Assembly (NCBI GenBank): GCA_903889845.1
Contig: CAISZB010000095.1
Span: 1-13,632 of the forward strand
From: an uncultured Verrucomicrobium sp.
GTDB taxonomy: Bacteria > Verrucomicrobiota > Verrucomicrobiia > Methylacidiphilales > GAS474
DNA: 13,632 bases
Direction of reading: 5' to 3'
Shown here: piece after piece, positions 7,835 through 13,632 of the stretch
Numbering within the stretch: position 1 is the first letter of the stretch
How the letters are laid out: the number at the start of each line of letters is the position of its first letter
Program-made: the position numbers and the translations under genes
Notes under the pieces: generated by a model
What the model was told of the DNA's origin: nothing
Database searches by the model: none
What the model saw: the letters and a program-made list of their open reading frames with translations, nothing else

Positions 7835-9547
7835 TTATTCCCCGCTCTCGGCGGAGGGGGCGGCGGCGTTGCGCTTGAAGCTCTTCGGTTCTTCAAGGAC
7901 AGCCCGCTCCTTCTTCGGCGCCACGCCGAGGCGCGCGTCGAGCTGCGGGTTCTTCTTCCAGGGCGGGGTGACGAGCTTCCAGAGCTTCGTGTTCACCATC
8001 CGGTCGATCTCCTTGTAGAAGTTCGCCGCGCCGGTGAAGGCGGCGTAGGGCCCGGCGTAGTCGTAGCTGTGGAGCTGCTTGCAGGGGACGCCCATCTTCT
8101 CGACGACGAACTTGTCCTTGATACCGGAGCAGACGATGTCGGGCTTGTAGAGCTCGATCAGCTTTTCCAGTTCGTGGTGGCTGATGTCGTCGATGACCAG
8201 GCTCCCCTTGCCCATCTGGCGCATCATCCCGTCGTAATCCTTGAAGCTGAAGCCGTCGGCGGCCAGCTTCGCCTTCTCTTCCTCGCTCTTGCGGGGCTGG
8301 AAACGGGTCGGATCGGCCTCGATGGTCAGTTCCTCGATGTTGCGGGAATCGGCGTCGATCTTGATCGTGGGGAGGACGGCGCGGCCCTCGTAGTCGTCCC
8401 GGTGGGCGAACTCGTACCCGGCGGAGACGGTCTCCATGCCGATGTCGCTGAAGAGGTCCTGGTAGTGGTGGGCGCGGGAGCCGCCGACGAAGAGGGCGGC
8501 CAGCTTCCCCTTGCAGCGGGCCTTTACGCGCTCCTGCTCCTCGCGGATGGCGGCCATCTCCTGCGCGATGACTTCCTCGACGCGGTCCTTCAGGGCCTGG
8601 CTGTCGAAGTATTGGGCGATCTTCCGGAGCGACTTCGCCGACGACTCGGCGCCGATGAAGTTCACCTTGATCCAGGGGATGCCGAACTTCGTCTCCATCA
8701 TCTCCGCCATGTAGTTGATGGAGCGGTGGCACATGACGACGTTGAGGTTCGCCGTGTGGCAGCGGCAGATTTCGTCGTAGGTGACGTCGCCGGAGAGGGT
8801 GGCGACGACGTGGATGCCGCACTTCCGCAGCAGGGCGTCGATCTCCCAGGCGTCGCCGCCGATGTTGTATTCGCCGAGGACGTTGATGCTGTAGAGGTGG
8901 GGGGTCGGCGTGTCGTCGAGGCCGACCATGTGCTTGAAGACGCCGTTGTTGGCGATGTGGTGGCCCGCCGACTGGCTGACGCCCTTGTAGCCCTCGCAGC
9001 TGAAGGCGAAGATGTTGATCCCGAGTTTCTCCTTCATCTCCCGGGCGACGGCGTGGACGTCGTCGCCGATGAGGCCGACGGGGCACGTGGAGTAGATGGA
9101 GATGGCCTTCGGCTTGAAGATGTCGTAGGCCTCCTGGATCGCGGCGCGGAGCTTCTTTTCCCCGCCGAAGATGATCTGGTCCTCCTGCATGTCGGTCGAC
9201 ATGCAGTATTGGAGGTAATTCGTGTCGCCCGGGTTGCGGGGCTTCACCAGGTTCCGGCGGGAGAGCCAGGAATAGAACCCGCAGCCGATGGGGCCGTGGG
9301 TGATGTGGAGGATGTCGTGGATCGGCCCGATGACCACGCCCCGGCACCCGGCGTAGGTGCAGCCGCGCTGGGTGAGGATGCCCGGGATCGTCCGGGAATT
9401 CGCCGCGATCTCCGGCGGGGCGACGGGATCGTTGAGGAGGATCTGCTTCTCGCGCTTCTTCCGCGTCTTGGCCGGGTAGGCCTTGAGCATTTCGGCGCGG
9501 ACCTCGGCGGCCTCGGGGCGGGGGGATTGGGTGTCGGGGGTGGACAT
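7835..9547 (-). CDS. nifD: nitrogenase molybdenum-iron protein alpha chain NifD (Group II type)
   Basis: NifD is the catalytic alpha subunit that holds FeMo-cofactor. Of 570 residues, Cys63, Cys89 and Cys155 are P-cluster ligands (RGCTYAGC, HGPIGCG, STCPVGLIGDD). Cys273 (VMCHRS) and His493 (QLHSYDY) anchor FeMo-co. Gln192 and His196 in VSQSAGHHIAN are the homocitrate- and substrate-side residues. These residues separate it from alternative and nitrogenase-like proteins. About 50 residues near 395-445 form the insertion known from clostridial and green sulfur bacterial NifD. A further 35-40 residues, charged and alanine-rich, extend beyond the family's usual TPPWKK ending. The ATG at 9547 has no nearby Shine-Dalgarno; Met20 (9490), with GAGG upstream, is an alternative start that keeps all conserved sequence. 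Confidence 0.97.
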   Translation of the reverse strand: MSTPDTQSPRPEAAEVRAEMLKAYPAKTRKKREKQILLNDPVAPPEIAANSRTIPGILTQRGCTYAGCRGVVIGPIHDILHITHGPIGCGFYSWLSRRNLVKPRNPGDTNYLQYCMSTDMQEDQIIFGGEKKLRAAIQEAYDIFKPKAISIYSTCPVGLIGDDVHAVAREMKEKLGINIFAFSCEGYKGVSQSAGHHIANNGVFKHMVGLDDTPTPHLYSINVLGEYNIGGDAWEIDALLRKCGIHVVATLSGDVTYDEICRCHTANLNVVMCHRSINYMAEMMETKFGIPWIKVNFIGAESSAKSLRKIAQYFDSQALKDRVEEVIAQEMAAIREEQERVKARCKGKLAALFVGGSRAHHYQDLFSDIGMETVSAGYEFAHRDDYEGRAVLPTIKIDADSRNIEELTIEADPTRFQPRKSEEEKAKLAADGFSFKDYDGMMRQMGKGSLVIDDISHHELEKLIELYKPDIVCSGIKDKFVVEKMGVPCKQLHSYDYAGPYAAFTGAANFYKEIDRMVNTKLWKLVTPPWKKNPQLDARLGVAPKKERAVLEEPKSFKRNAAAPSAESGE

Positions 9548-9593
9548 GGGGTTGGGTTTCGGTTGGGTTCCTGTTGTTCCGCTGCTCGTTCCG

Positions 9594-9974
9594 CTATTCC
9601 TTGAGCGCGGCCTCGTCCCGCTCGCCGGTGCGGACGCGGATGGTCTCCGCGACCGGGACGACGAAGATCTTCCCGTCGCCCGCCTTGCCGGTCTGGTTCG
9701 TCTTGATGAGGGCCTGGACGACGGCGGGGACCTTCTCGTCGGAGACGACGATGTTGATCAGACGCTTCGGAATCAGCATCGGGCCGTCGTCCTTCAGGTG
9801 GGCGATGGCCTCGTCCCGTCCCTCTCCGGCGGCGGAGAGGACGCGGAAGTCGACCTGCCCCCGGCCCCGGCCCAGCACCTTGCGGACGGTGTAGCCGGAG
9901 ACGCCGACATCGGCCAGGGCCTCCCGGGTCCGGTTCATCATCGGCATCCGGATGATCGCGAAGATTTGTTTCAT
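9594..9974 (-). CDS. nifI2: nitrogen regulatory PII-family protein NifI2
   Basis: NifI2 is one half of the NifI1-NifI2 PII-type complex, which in methanogens binds NifDK and inhibits it when nitrogen is sufficient, relieved by 2-oxoglutarate. The 126-residue protein starts MKQIFAIIR, has the GRGRG segment before a T-loop longer than in ordinary GlnB, and ends with the PII C-terminal core (GDGKIFVVPVAETIRVRTGE). The longer T-loop region (about residues 38-70) and its place after nifI1 distinguish it from GlnB/GlnK. There is a good AGGAG Shine-Dalgarno, 11 nt after the nifI1 stop. Genetically it sits between nifH and nifD, as is standard for this pair. Confidence 0.94.
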   Translation of the reverse strand: MKQIFAIIRMPMMNRTREALADVGVSGYTVRKVLGRGRGQVDFRVLSAAGEGRDEAIAHLKDDGPMLIPKRLINIVVSDEKVPAVVQALIKTNQTGKAGDGKIFVVPVAETIRVRTGERDEAALKE

Positions 9975-9985
9975 GGCGTCTCCTG

Positions 9986-10312
9986 TTAGGCGTCCTTCAC
10001 GCCGGAGCTGACGGTGTACGATTCCTCGACGGGGATCACGAAGACCTTCCCGTCGCCGAAGGTGCCCTTCGCGCCGGTGCGGGCCGCCTTGACGATCGTC
10101 TCGACGACGAGGTCCTTGTCGGCCTCTTTCACGACGGCCAGGAGCATCACCTTCGGCAGTTCGTCGTAGGTGATTTCGCCGACCTTCAGGCCGCGCTGCT
10201 TGCCGCGACCGAAGACGTCCATCATCGTGACGGCGGGGAATCCGGCGTCGAGGAGGGCCTTCATCACGGGATGGGCCTTCTCGGGCCGGACGATCGATTT
10301 GACCATGAGCAT
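9986..10312 (-). CDS. nifI1: nitrogen regulatory PII-family protein NifI1
   Basis: This 108-residue PII-family protein is the partner of NifI2 in post-translational control of nitrogenase. It shows the PII core: an N-terminal MVKSIVRPEKA strand-helix, DVFGRGKQRGLKVGE at the T-loop base, and GDGKVFVIPVEESYTVSSG at the C-terminus. It lacks the uridylylated Tyr51-containing T-loop of GlnB/GlnK, as expected for NifI. Two ATGs are possible, at 10312 (MLMVKS) and 10306 (MVKS); the upstream one is called because a purine-rich AAGAAGA lies just before it. It follows nifH after 49 nt, a longer gap than elsewhere in the operon, which is often where nifH-only transcripts end. Confidence 0.94.
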   Translation of the reverse strand: MLMVKSIVRPEKAHPVMKALLDAGFPAVTMMDVFGRGKQRGLKVGEITYDELPKVMLLAVVKEADKDLVVETIVKAARTGAKGTFGDGKVFVIPVEESYTVSSGVKDA

Positions 10313-10361
10313 TGTCTTCTTCTTTCTTGCGTGGAGGGTTGGGGGACGACCTTCGTTGGGT

Positions 10362-11261
<900 letters not shown>

Positions 11262-11276
11262 TTGCGACAAGAGACC

Positions 11277-11292
11277 TGCATCGCGTGTGCCA
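11277..11292 (-). promoter_or_regulatory. sigma-54 (RpoN) -24/-12 promoter of the nif operon
   Basis: On the minus strand the sequence is TGGCAC-ACGCG-ATGCA. The sigma-54 consensus is TGGCAC-N5-TTGCW; only the first T of the -12 element differs. The invariant GG and GC are separated by exactly 10 bases, as required. The predicted start is near 11266, giving a 74-nt leader before the nifH ATG. nif operons are commonly RpoN-dependent, so the position is also right. Confidence 0.72.
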
Positions 11293-11314
11293 ATCGCGTG
11301 GCAGCGGCGTGCCA
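11288..11314. repeat. alternating TGCCA/TGGCA array at 11-bp steps
   Basis: TGCCA (11288), TGGCA (11299) and TGCCA (11310) occur with exactly six bases between neighbours, so each pair forms an inverted repeat and the outer two are direct repeats 22 bp apart. The first copy is part of the -24 element. The upstream copy reads TGGCACG on the minus strand, a perfect -24 sequence, but its -12 partner is spaced one base short. Confidence 0.5.
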
Positions 11315-11324
11315 AGTCCCGGAA

Positions 11325-11346
11325 TGCGATGGAGAGCGCCATCGCA
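11325..11346. promoter_or_regulatory. 22-bp palindrome TGCGATGG-N6-CCATCGCA
   Basis: The arms are perfect 8-bp inverted repeats around six bases (AGAGCG), centred about 70 bp upstream of the predicted nifH start. Size and symmetry suit a dimeric DNA-binding protein. It is upstream of the transcript, so a DNA-level role is more likely than an RNA hairpin. Confidence 0.45.
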
Positions 11347-11441
11347 ACTCCCTCTGGGAAAACGGGATGCCCGTGCGGAAATAGGGCGATGCCATTTCGC
11401 CGCACCCGGGGGAAGGGCCCGCGGAGGTACTCCAGCGAAGG

Positions 11442-11457
11442 CCTACGTTTTGGTAGG
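11442..11457. promoter_or_regulatory. CCTAC-N6-GTAGG site 1 (candidate upstream activator site)
   Basis: A 5-bp inverted repeat with six central bases (GTTTTG), centred about 184 bp upstream of the predicted nifH start. It is paired with an equivalent site 29 bp further upstream; only the arms are conserved between the two. It is not the NifA consensus TGT-N10-ACA. Confidence 0.45.
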
Positions 11458-11470
11458 ATTGGGGGAACGT

Positions 11471-11486
11471 CCTACGGGAATGTAGG
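11471..11486. promoter_or_regulatory. CCTAC-N6-GTAGG site 2 (candidate upstream activator site)
   Basis: Same arms and spacing as site 1 with a different centre (GGGAAT); the symmetry extends one more base on each side (TCCTAC...GTAGGA). It is centred about 213 bp upstream of the predicted nifH start. Two conserved-arm, variable-centre copies in tandem are what a binding site for an enhancer-binding protein would look like. Confidence 0.45.
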
Positions 11487-11583
11487 AAGGGGGGCGCGAC
11501 TGATAGGGGATGCCCTTCGGGACCGGGTAGAATCGCTTGCGCTTCCCTGTACAGCTCCATGCCCACCGCGCGTTTGTAGGCTT

Positions 11584-11602
11584 CTGAGGGGTGCCCCCTC
11601 AG
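11584..11602. other. strong stem-loop CTGAGGGG-TGC-CCCCTCAG
   Basis: Perfect 8-bp GC-rich stem with a 3-nt loop. No T-tract follows on either strand, so it is not a standard intrinsic terminator. It may belong to a structured leader of lpdA or to an unrecognised small RNA. Confidence 0.5.
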
Positions 11603-11659
11603 CCTCCAGCTAAGAGCCCGTAGGGGGAGAGAAGTGGCTCCCTGGATGCTATTCTTCTT

Positions 11660-11676
11660 CCGAGGCGCAGCCTCGG
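11660..11676. other. strong stem-loop CCGAGGC-GCA-GCCTCGG
   Basis: Perfect 7-bp stem with a 3-nt loop, extendable by a TTC/GAA helix across a small internal loop (11655-11681). It has no T-tract and lies 58 bases after the preceding strong hairpin, adding to the impression of a folded RNA between 11560 and 11900. Confidence 0.5.
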
Positions 11677-11737
11677 CTGAATCCCCGAATCTCCGAGGGT
11701 ACGTACGGCGAGGGAAGACGGTACCAAAACGCCCAGA

Positions 11738-11896
11738 CTCCTATTGGGAGACGTCCGCTTTGGTTCCGAAGCTCCCCCCCCATGGTGATTCCTCCCAAGG
11801 AGGTCAGATTCAGCGGAGGAGAACTCTCCTTGGGAGATTGGCCTGAAGGGACGCGTCTTTCTTCCCGCGCCCTATCAGAGCCGAGCTCCCTTTTTT
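11738..11896 (+). promoter_or_regulatory. attenuator-like leader upstream of lpdA
   Basis: Four segments are mutually complementary. A (11738-11750, CTCCTATTGGGAG) can pair with B (11792-11802, CTCCCAAGGAG) with a two-base bulge. B is the exact reverse complement of C (11826-11836, CTCCTTGGGAG). The GGGAG of C can pair with D (11886-11890, CTCCC), which is followed directly by six T residues (11891-11896). Inside the C:D loop, GGG-A-CGCG (11848-11855) pairs with CGCGCCC (11866-11872). C:D plus T6 resembles an intrinsic terminator and B:C a competing antiterminator. This is inferred by hand folding; no known riboswitch class was recognised. Confidence 0.35.
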
Positions 11897-11920
11897 GGTC
11901 AAGACCACCCCCTTTTGCTC

Positions 11921-11948
11921 TTGTTCCCCCAAGGCGCCCCCTTAGACT
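11921..11948 (+). promoter_or_regulatory. candidate promoter placing lpdA on a leaderless transcript
   Basis: TTGTTC (11921-11926), a 16-bp spacer and TAGACT (11943-11948) resemble -35 and -10 boxes. The -10 box ends eight bases before the lpdA ATG, so transcription would begin at or next to the start codon. This fits the absence of a Shine-Dalgarno sequence before lpdA. The match is modest. Confidence 0.35.
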
Positions 11949-11956
11949 CGTTCCCC

Positions 11957-13354
11957 ATGAGTTACGATCTCGTTGTCATCGGCGGCGGCCCCGCCGGATA
12001 CGTCGGCGCGCTGCGTGCGGCCCAGCTGGGGAAGAAAGTCGCCTGCGTCGAGTGGGAACGGGCGGGCGGCACCTGCCTCAACTGGGGCTGCATCCCGACG
12101 AAGGCCCTCCTGAAGAGCGCCGAGTTCTACCACCAGATGCACCGCGCCGAGGAATTCGGCTTCAAGATCGGGAAGATCGAGTTCGATTTCGAGAAGATCA
12201 TGCTCCGCAGCCGGGGCGTCTCCGACCAGATGGCGAAGGGGATCGAGTACCTCTTCCGCAGCAAGAAGGTCGACTACTTCGTCGGGCGCGGCCAGGTCAC
12301 CTCGGACAAGAAGGTCGTCGTCACCGCCGCCGACGGGTCGAAGCAGACCCTGGAGACGAAGCACATCCTCCTGGCCACCGGCTGCACGCCGAAGACCCTC
12401 CCCGGCCTGAAGCCCGACGGGAAGAAGATCTTCTCCAGCCGGGAAATCCTCGCCATCCGGGAGAAGCCCGAATCGATCATCATCCTCGGCGCCGGCGCGA
12501 TCGGCATCGAATTCGCCCACTTCCTCCACGCCTTCGGGACGAAGGTGACGATCGTCGAGATGATGCCCCGCATCCTCCCCGTCGAGGACGAGGAAGTCTC
12601 CGACCTTCTGGGCAAGATTTTCGTCAAGAACGGGATCGAGGTCCTCACGAACACGAAGGTCGAGAAGACCGAGATCACCCCGAAGGGTGTCAAGATCACC
12701 ACCTCCCCCGCCGCCGAGGGCGGCAAGGCCGGGACCTTCGAGGCGTCCACCCTCCTCGTCGCCATCGGCGTCCAGGCGAACACGGAAGGCCTCTTCGGCC
12801 CCGGCGTCGCCCCGACCCTCGACCGCGGCTTCCTCACGGTGAACGACCGCTACCAGACCTCCATCCCCGGCGTCTACGCCGCGGGGGACATCATCGGGCC
12901 ACCCTGGCTCGCCCACGTCGCCTCCTACGAGGCGATCGAGGCCGTCGAGGGGCTCTACGTCCCGGGCCGCACGCCGCACAAGGTCACCATCTTCCCCGGC
13001 TGCACCTACTGCAGCCCGCAGGTGGCCAGCATCGGCCTCACGGAAAAGAAGGCGAAGGAGAAGGGCCTCAAGTACAAGATCGGCAAATTCCCCTACAAGG
13101 CCAGCGGCCGCGCCGTCGCCGTCGGGGAGCCGGAAGGCTTCGTGAAGCTGATCGTCGGGGAACCGCACGGGGAGATCCTGGGCGCCCACATCATCGGCAG
13201 CGAGGCGACGGAACTGATCGCCGAACTCGGCCTCGCCATCACGCTGGAGGCGACCCTCGACGAGATCCATTCGACGATCCATTCCCATCCGACGCTGAGC
13301 GAGATGATCGCCGAGGCCGTCCTTGCGGCGCGGGGCGGGGCGCTCCATATTTAG
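11957..13354 (+). CDS. lpdA: dihydrolipoamide dehydrogenase (E3)
   Basis: Lpd is the FAD-dependent E3 subunit that reoxidises dihydrolipoamide with NAD+ in pyruvate and 2-oxoglutarate dehydrogenase complexes and in the glycine cleavage system. In the 465 residues, GGGPAG (9-14) binds FAD and GGTCLNWGCIPTK contains the redox disulfide Cys40-Cys45. GAGAIG near 178-183 is the NAD-binding motif, YAAGDI the second FAD contact, and HPTLSE near the C-terminus holds the catalytic His444 and Glu449. There is no lipoyl domain. The ATG at 11957 is chosen because the protein then begins MSYDLVVIGG as in the family; a TTG at 11915 would add 14 unrelated residues. No Shine-Dalgarno is visible. It is divergent from nifH, with no E1/E2 genes in view. 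Confidence 0.96.
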   Translation: MSYDLVVIGGGPAGYVGALRAAQLGKKVACVEWERAGGTCLNWGCIPTKALLKSAEFYHQMHRAEEFGFKIGKIEFDFEKIMLRSRGVSDQMAKGIEYLFRSKKVDYFVGRGQVTSDKKVVVTAADGSKQTLETKHILLATGCTPKTLPGLKPDGKKIFSSREILAIREKPESIIILGAGAIGIEFAHFLHAFGTKVTIVEMMPRILPVEDEEVSDLLGKIFVKNGIEVLTNTKVEKTEITPKGVKITTSPAAEGGKAGTFEASTLLVAIGVQANTEGLFGPGVAPTLDRGFLTVNDRYQTSIPGVYAAGDIIGPPWLAHVASYEAIEAVEGLYVPGRTPHKVTIFPGCTYCSPQVASIGLTEKKAKEKGLKYKIGKFPYKASGRAVAVGEPEGFVKLIVGEPHGEILGAHIIGSEATELIAELGLAITLEATLDEIHSTIHSHPTLSEMIAEAVLAARGGALHI

Positions 13355-13358
13355 CGAC

Positions 13359-13632
13359 ATGGCCTTACTCGCCGAGTGGAACATCCAGAGCCCCGCGCAC
13401 GCCTGCGCGGCGACGGGGCGCCCCTTCGTCGAGGGGGAGCCGATCTTCACCCTCCTCCTCCAGGACCGGAAGGGCGACTGGCGCCGGGTCGACTACGCCG
13501 CCGCGGAGTGGCCCCTGCCGAAGCAGGGGGAGCTGATCTCCCCCCTCGACGAGGAAGGCGTCGAACTCCTCTCCTCGTGGCGTTCCGCCTACAAGCCGAA
13601 GCCGCACGCCCCGGTCCCCGGCGGCCTGGGTG
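13359..13632 (+). CDS. unrecognised protein, N-terminal part (3' truncated by the window)
   Basis: An open frame starting four bases after the lpdA stop and continuing past the window end; 91 residues are visible. It begins MALLAEWNIQSPAHACAATGR and includes short motifs such as ACAATGRPFVEGEPIFT, DWRRVDYAAAEW and LLSSWRSAYKPKP. The pattern W...C..TGR.F..GE...T.L......R.D....W.......W is reminiscent of a short conserved protein I associate with Verrucomicrobiota, which is part of the reason for the host suggestion; this is recollection, not a search. Strong third-position GC and tight spacing to lpdA support a real, co-transcribed gene. There is no signal peptide or membrane segment. Function is unknown. 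Confidence 0.75.
   Translation, partial: MALLAEWNIQSPAHACAATGRPFVEGEPIFTLLLQDRKGDWRRVDYAAAEWPLPKQGELISPLDEEGVELLSSWRSAYKPKPHAPVPGGLG

Noticed and set aside
7543..7896. Minus-strand open frame spanning the nifD/nifK junction in another frame, a possible way to give nifK an ATG by frameshift
   Set aside because: Its translation is proline/serine/arginine-rich and unlike NifK. The correct NifK N-terminal sequence continues uninterrupted in the nifK frame up to the ACG, so no frameshift is needed.
6401..9604. Very long plus-strand open frame opposite nifK and nifD (about 1067 codons), with similar long ones opposite nifE, nifN and nifB
   Set aside because: These are by-products of high third-position GC in the real genes. 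Their translations are low-complexity (Asp, Val, Gly, Leu, Glu, Arg) without recognisable domains, and all conserved nif motifs are on the other strand.
13365..13607. Minus-strand open frame opposite the truncated gene at the right end
   Set aside because: The plus-strand frame has natural amino-acid composition and tight spacing to lpdA; the minus-strand one is a GC-driven shadow.

Overview
The window is high-GC bacterial DNA dominated by one complete-looking molybdenum nitrogenase (nif) operon on the minus strand, running from about 11266 down to 530. It is flanked by housekeeping genes on the plus strand: the 3' end of glmS on the left (1-432), and lpdA (11957-13354) plus a truncated unrecognised gene on the right (13359-13632). 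Gene order in the transcribed direction is nifH - nifI1 - nifI2 - nifD - nifK - 2[4Fe-4S] ferredoxin - nifE - nifN - nifB - thioredoxin-like [2Fe-2S] ferredoxin - nifV. Gaps are short (11-49 nt), with overlaps at nifE/nifN (4 nt) and nifN/nifB (23 nt).

The nifI1-nifI2 pair between nifH and nifD, the roughly 50-residue internal insertion in NifD and the short NifK N-terminus are the hallmarks of the anaerobe-type (Group II) nitrogenases of clostridia, green sulfur bacteria, sulfate reducers and methanogens. The host is more likely a Verrucomicrobiota-like bacterium than any of these, judging by the high GC, a sigma-54-type promoter and the style of the 13359 gene. This placement is tentative. 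NifH supplies electrons to NifDK. NifI1/NifI2 switch NifDK off in response to nitrogen status. NifB, NifEN and NifV build FeMo-cofactor (NifB-co, scaffold maturation, homocitrate). The two ferredoxins are probable electron carriers. No nifA, nifU/nifS, separate nifX or draT/draG lies in the window.

The most unusual coding observation is nifK. Its reading frame has no ATG, GTG or TTG upstream of the conserved N-terminus. The best start is an ACG at 7793-7795 behind a good Shine-Dalgarno sequence, in a context almost identical to the ATG start of nifE.

The 764-bp gap between nifH and lpdA (11193-11956) carries no convincing gene but is full of symmetric elements. On the nifH side there is a near-consensus sigma-54 -24/-12 promoter, two hairpins in the deduced 5' UTR, and several palindromes further upstream. 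Among these is a tandem pair of CCTAC-N6-GTAGG sites at an enhancer-like distance. On the lpdA side there are strong hairpins and a set of mutually complementary segments (A:B, B:C, C:D followed by T6) that resembles an attenuator. These regulatory proposals come from reading the sequence by eye and have not been tested computationally. I see no evidence for a wholly new biological system; the novelty is in the nifK start and the regulatory region.
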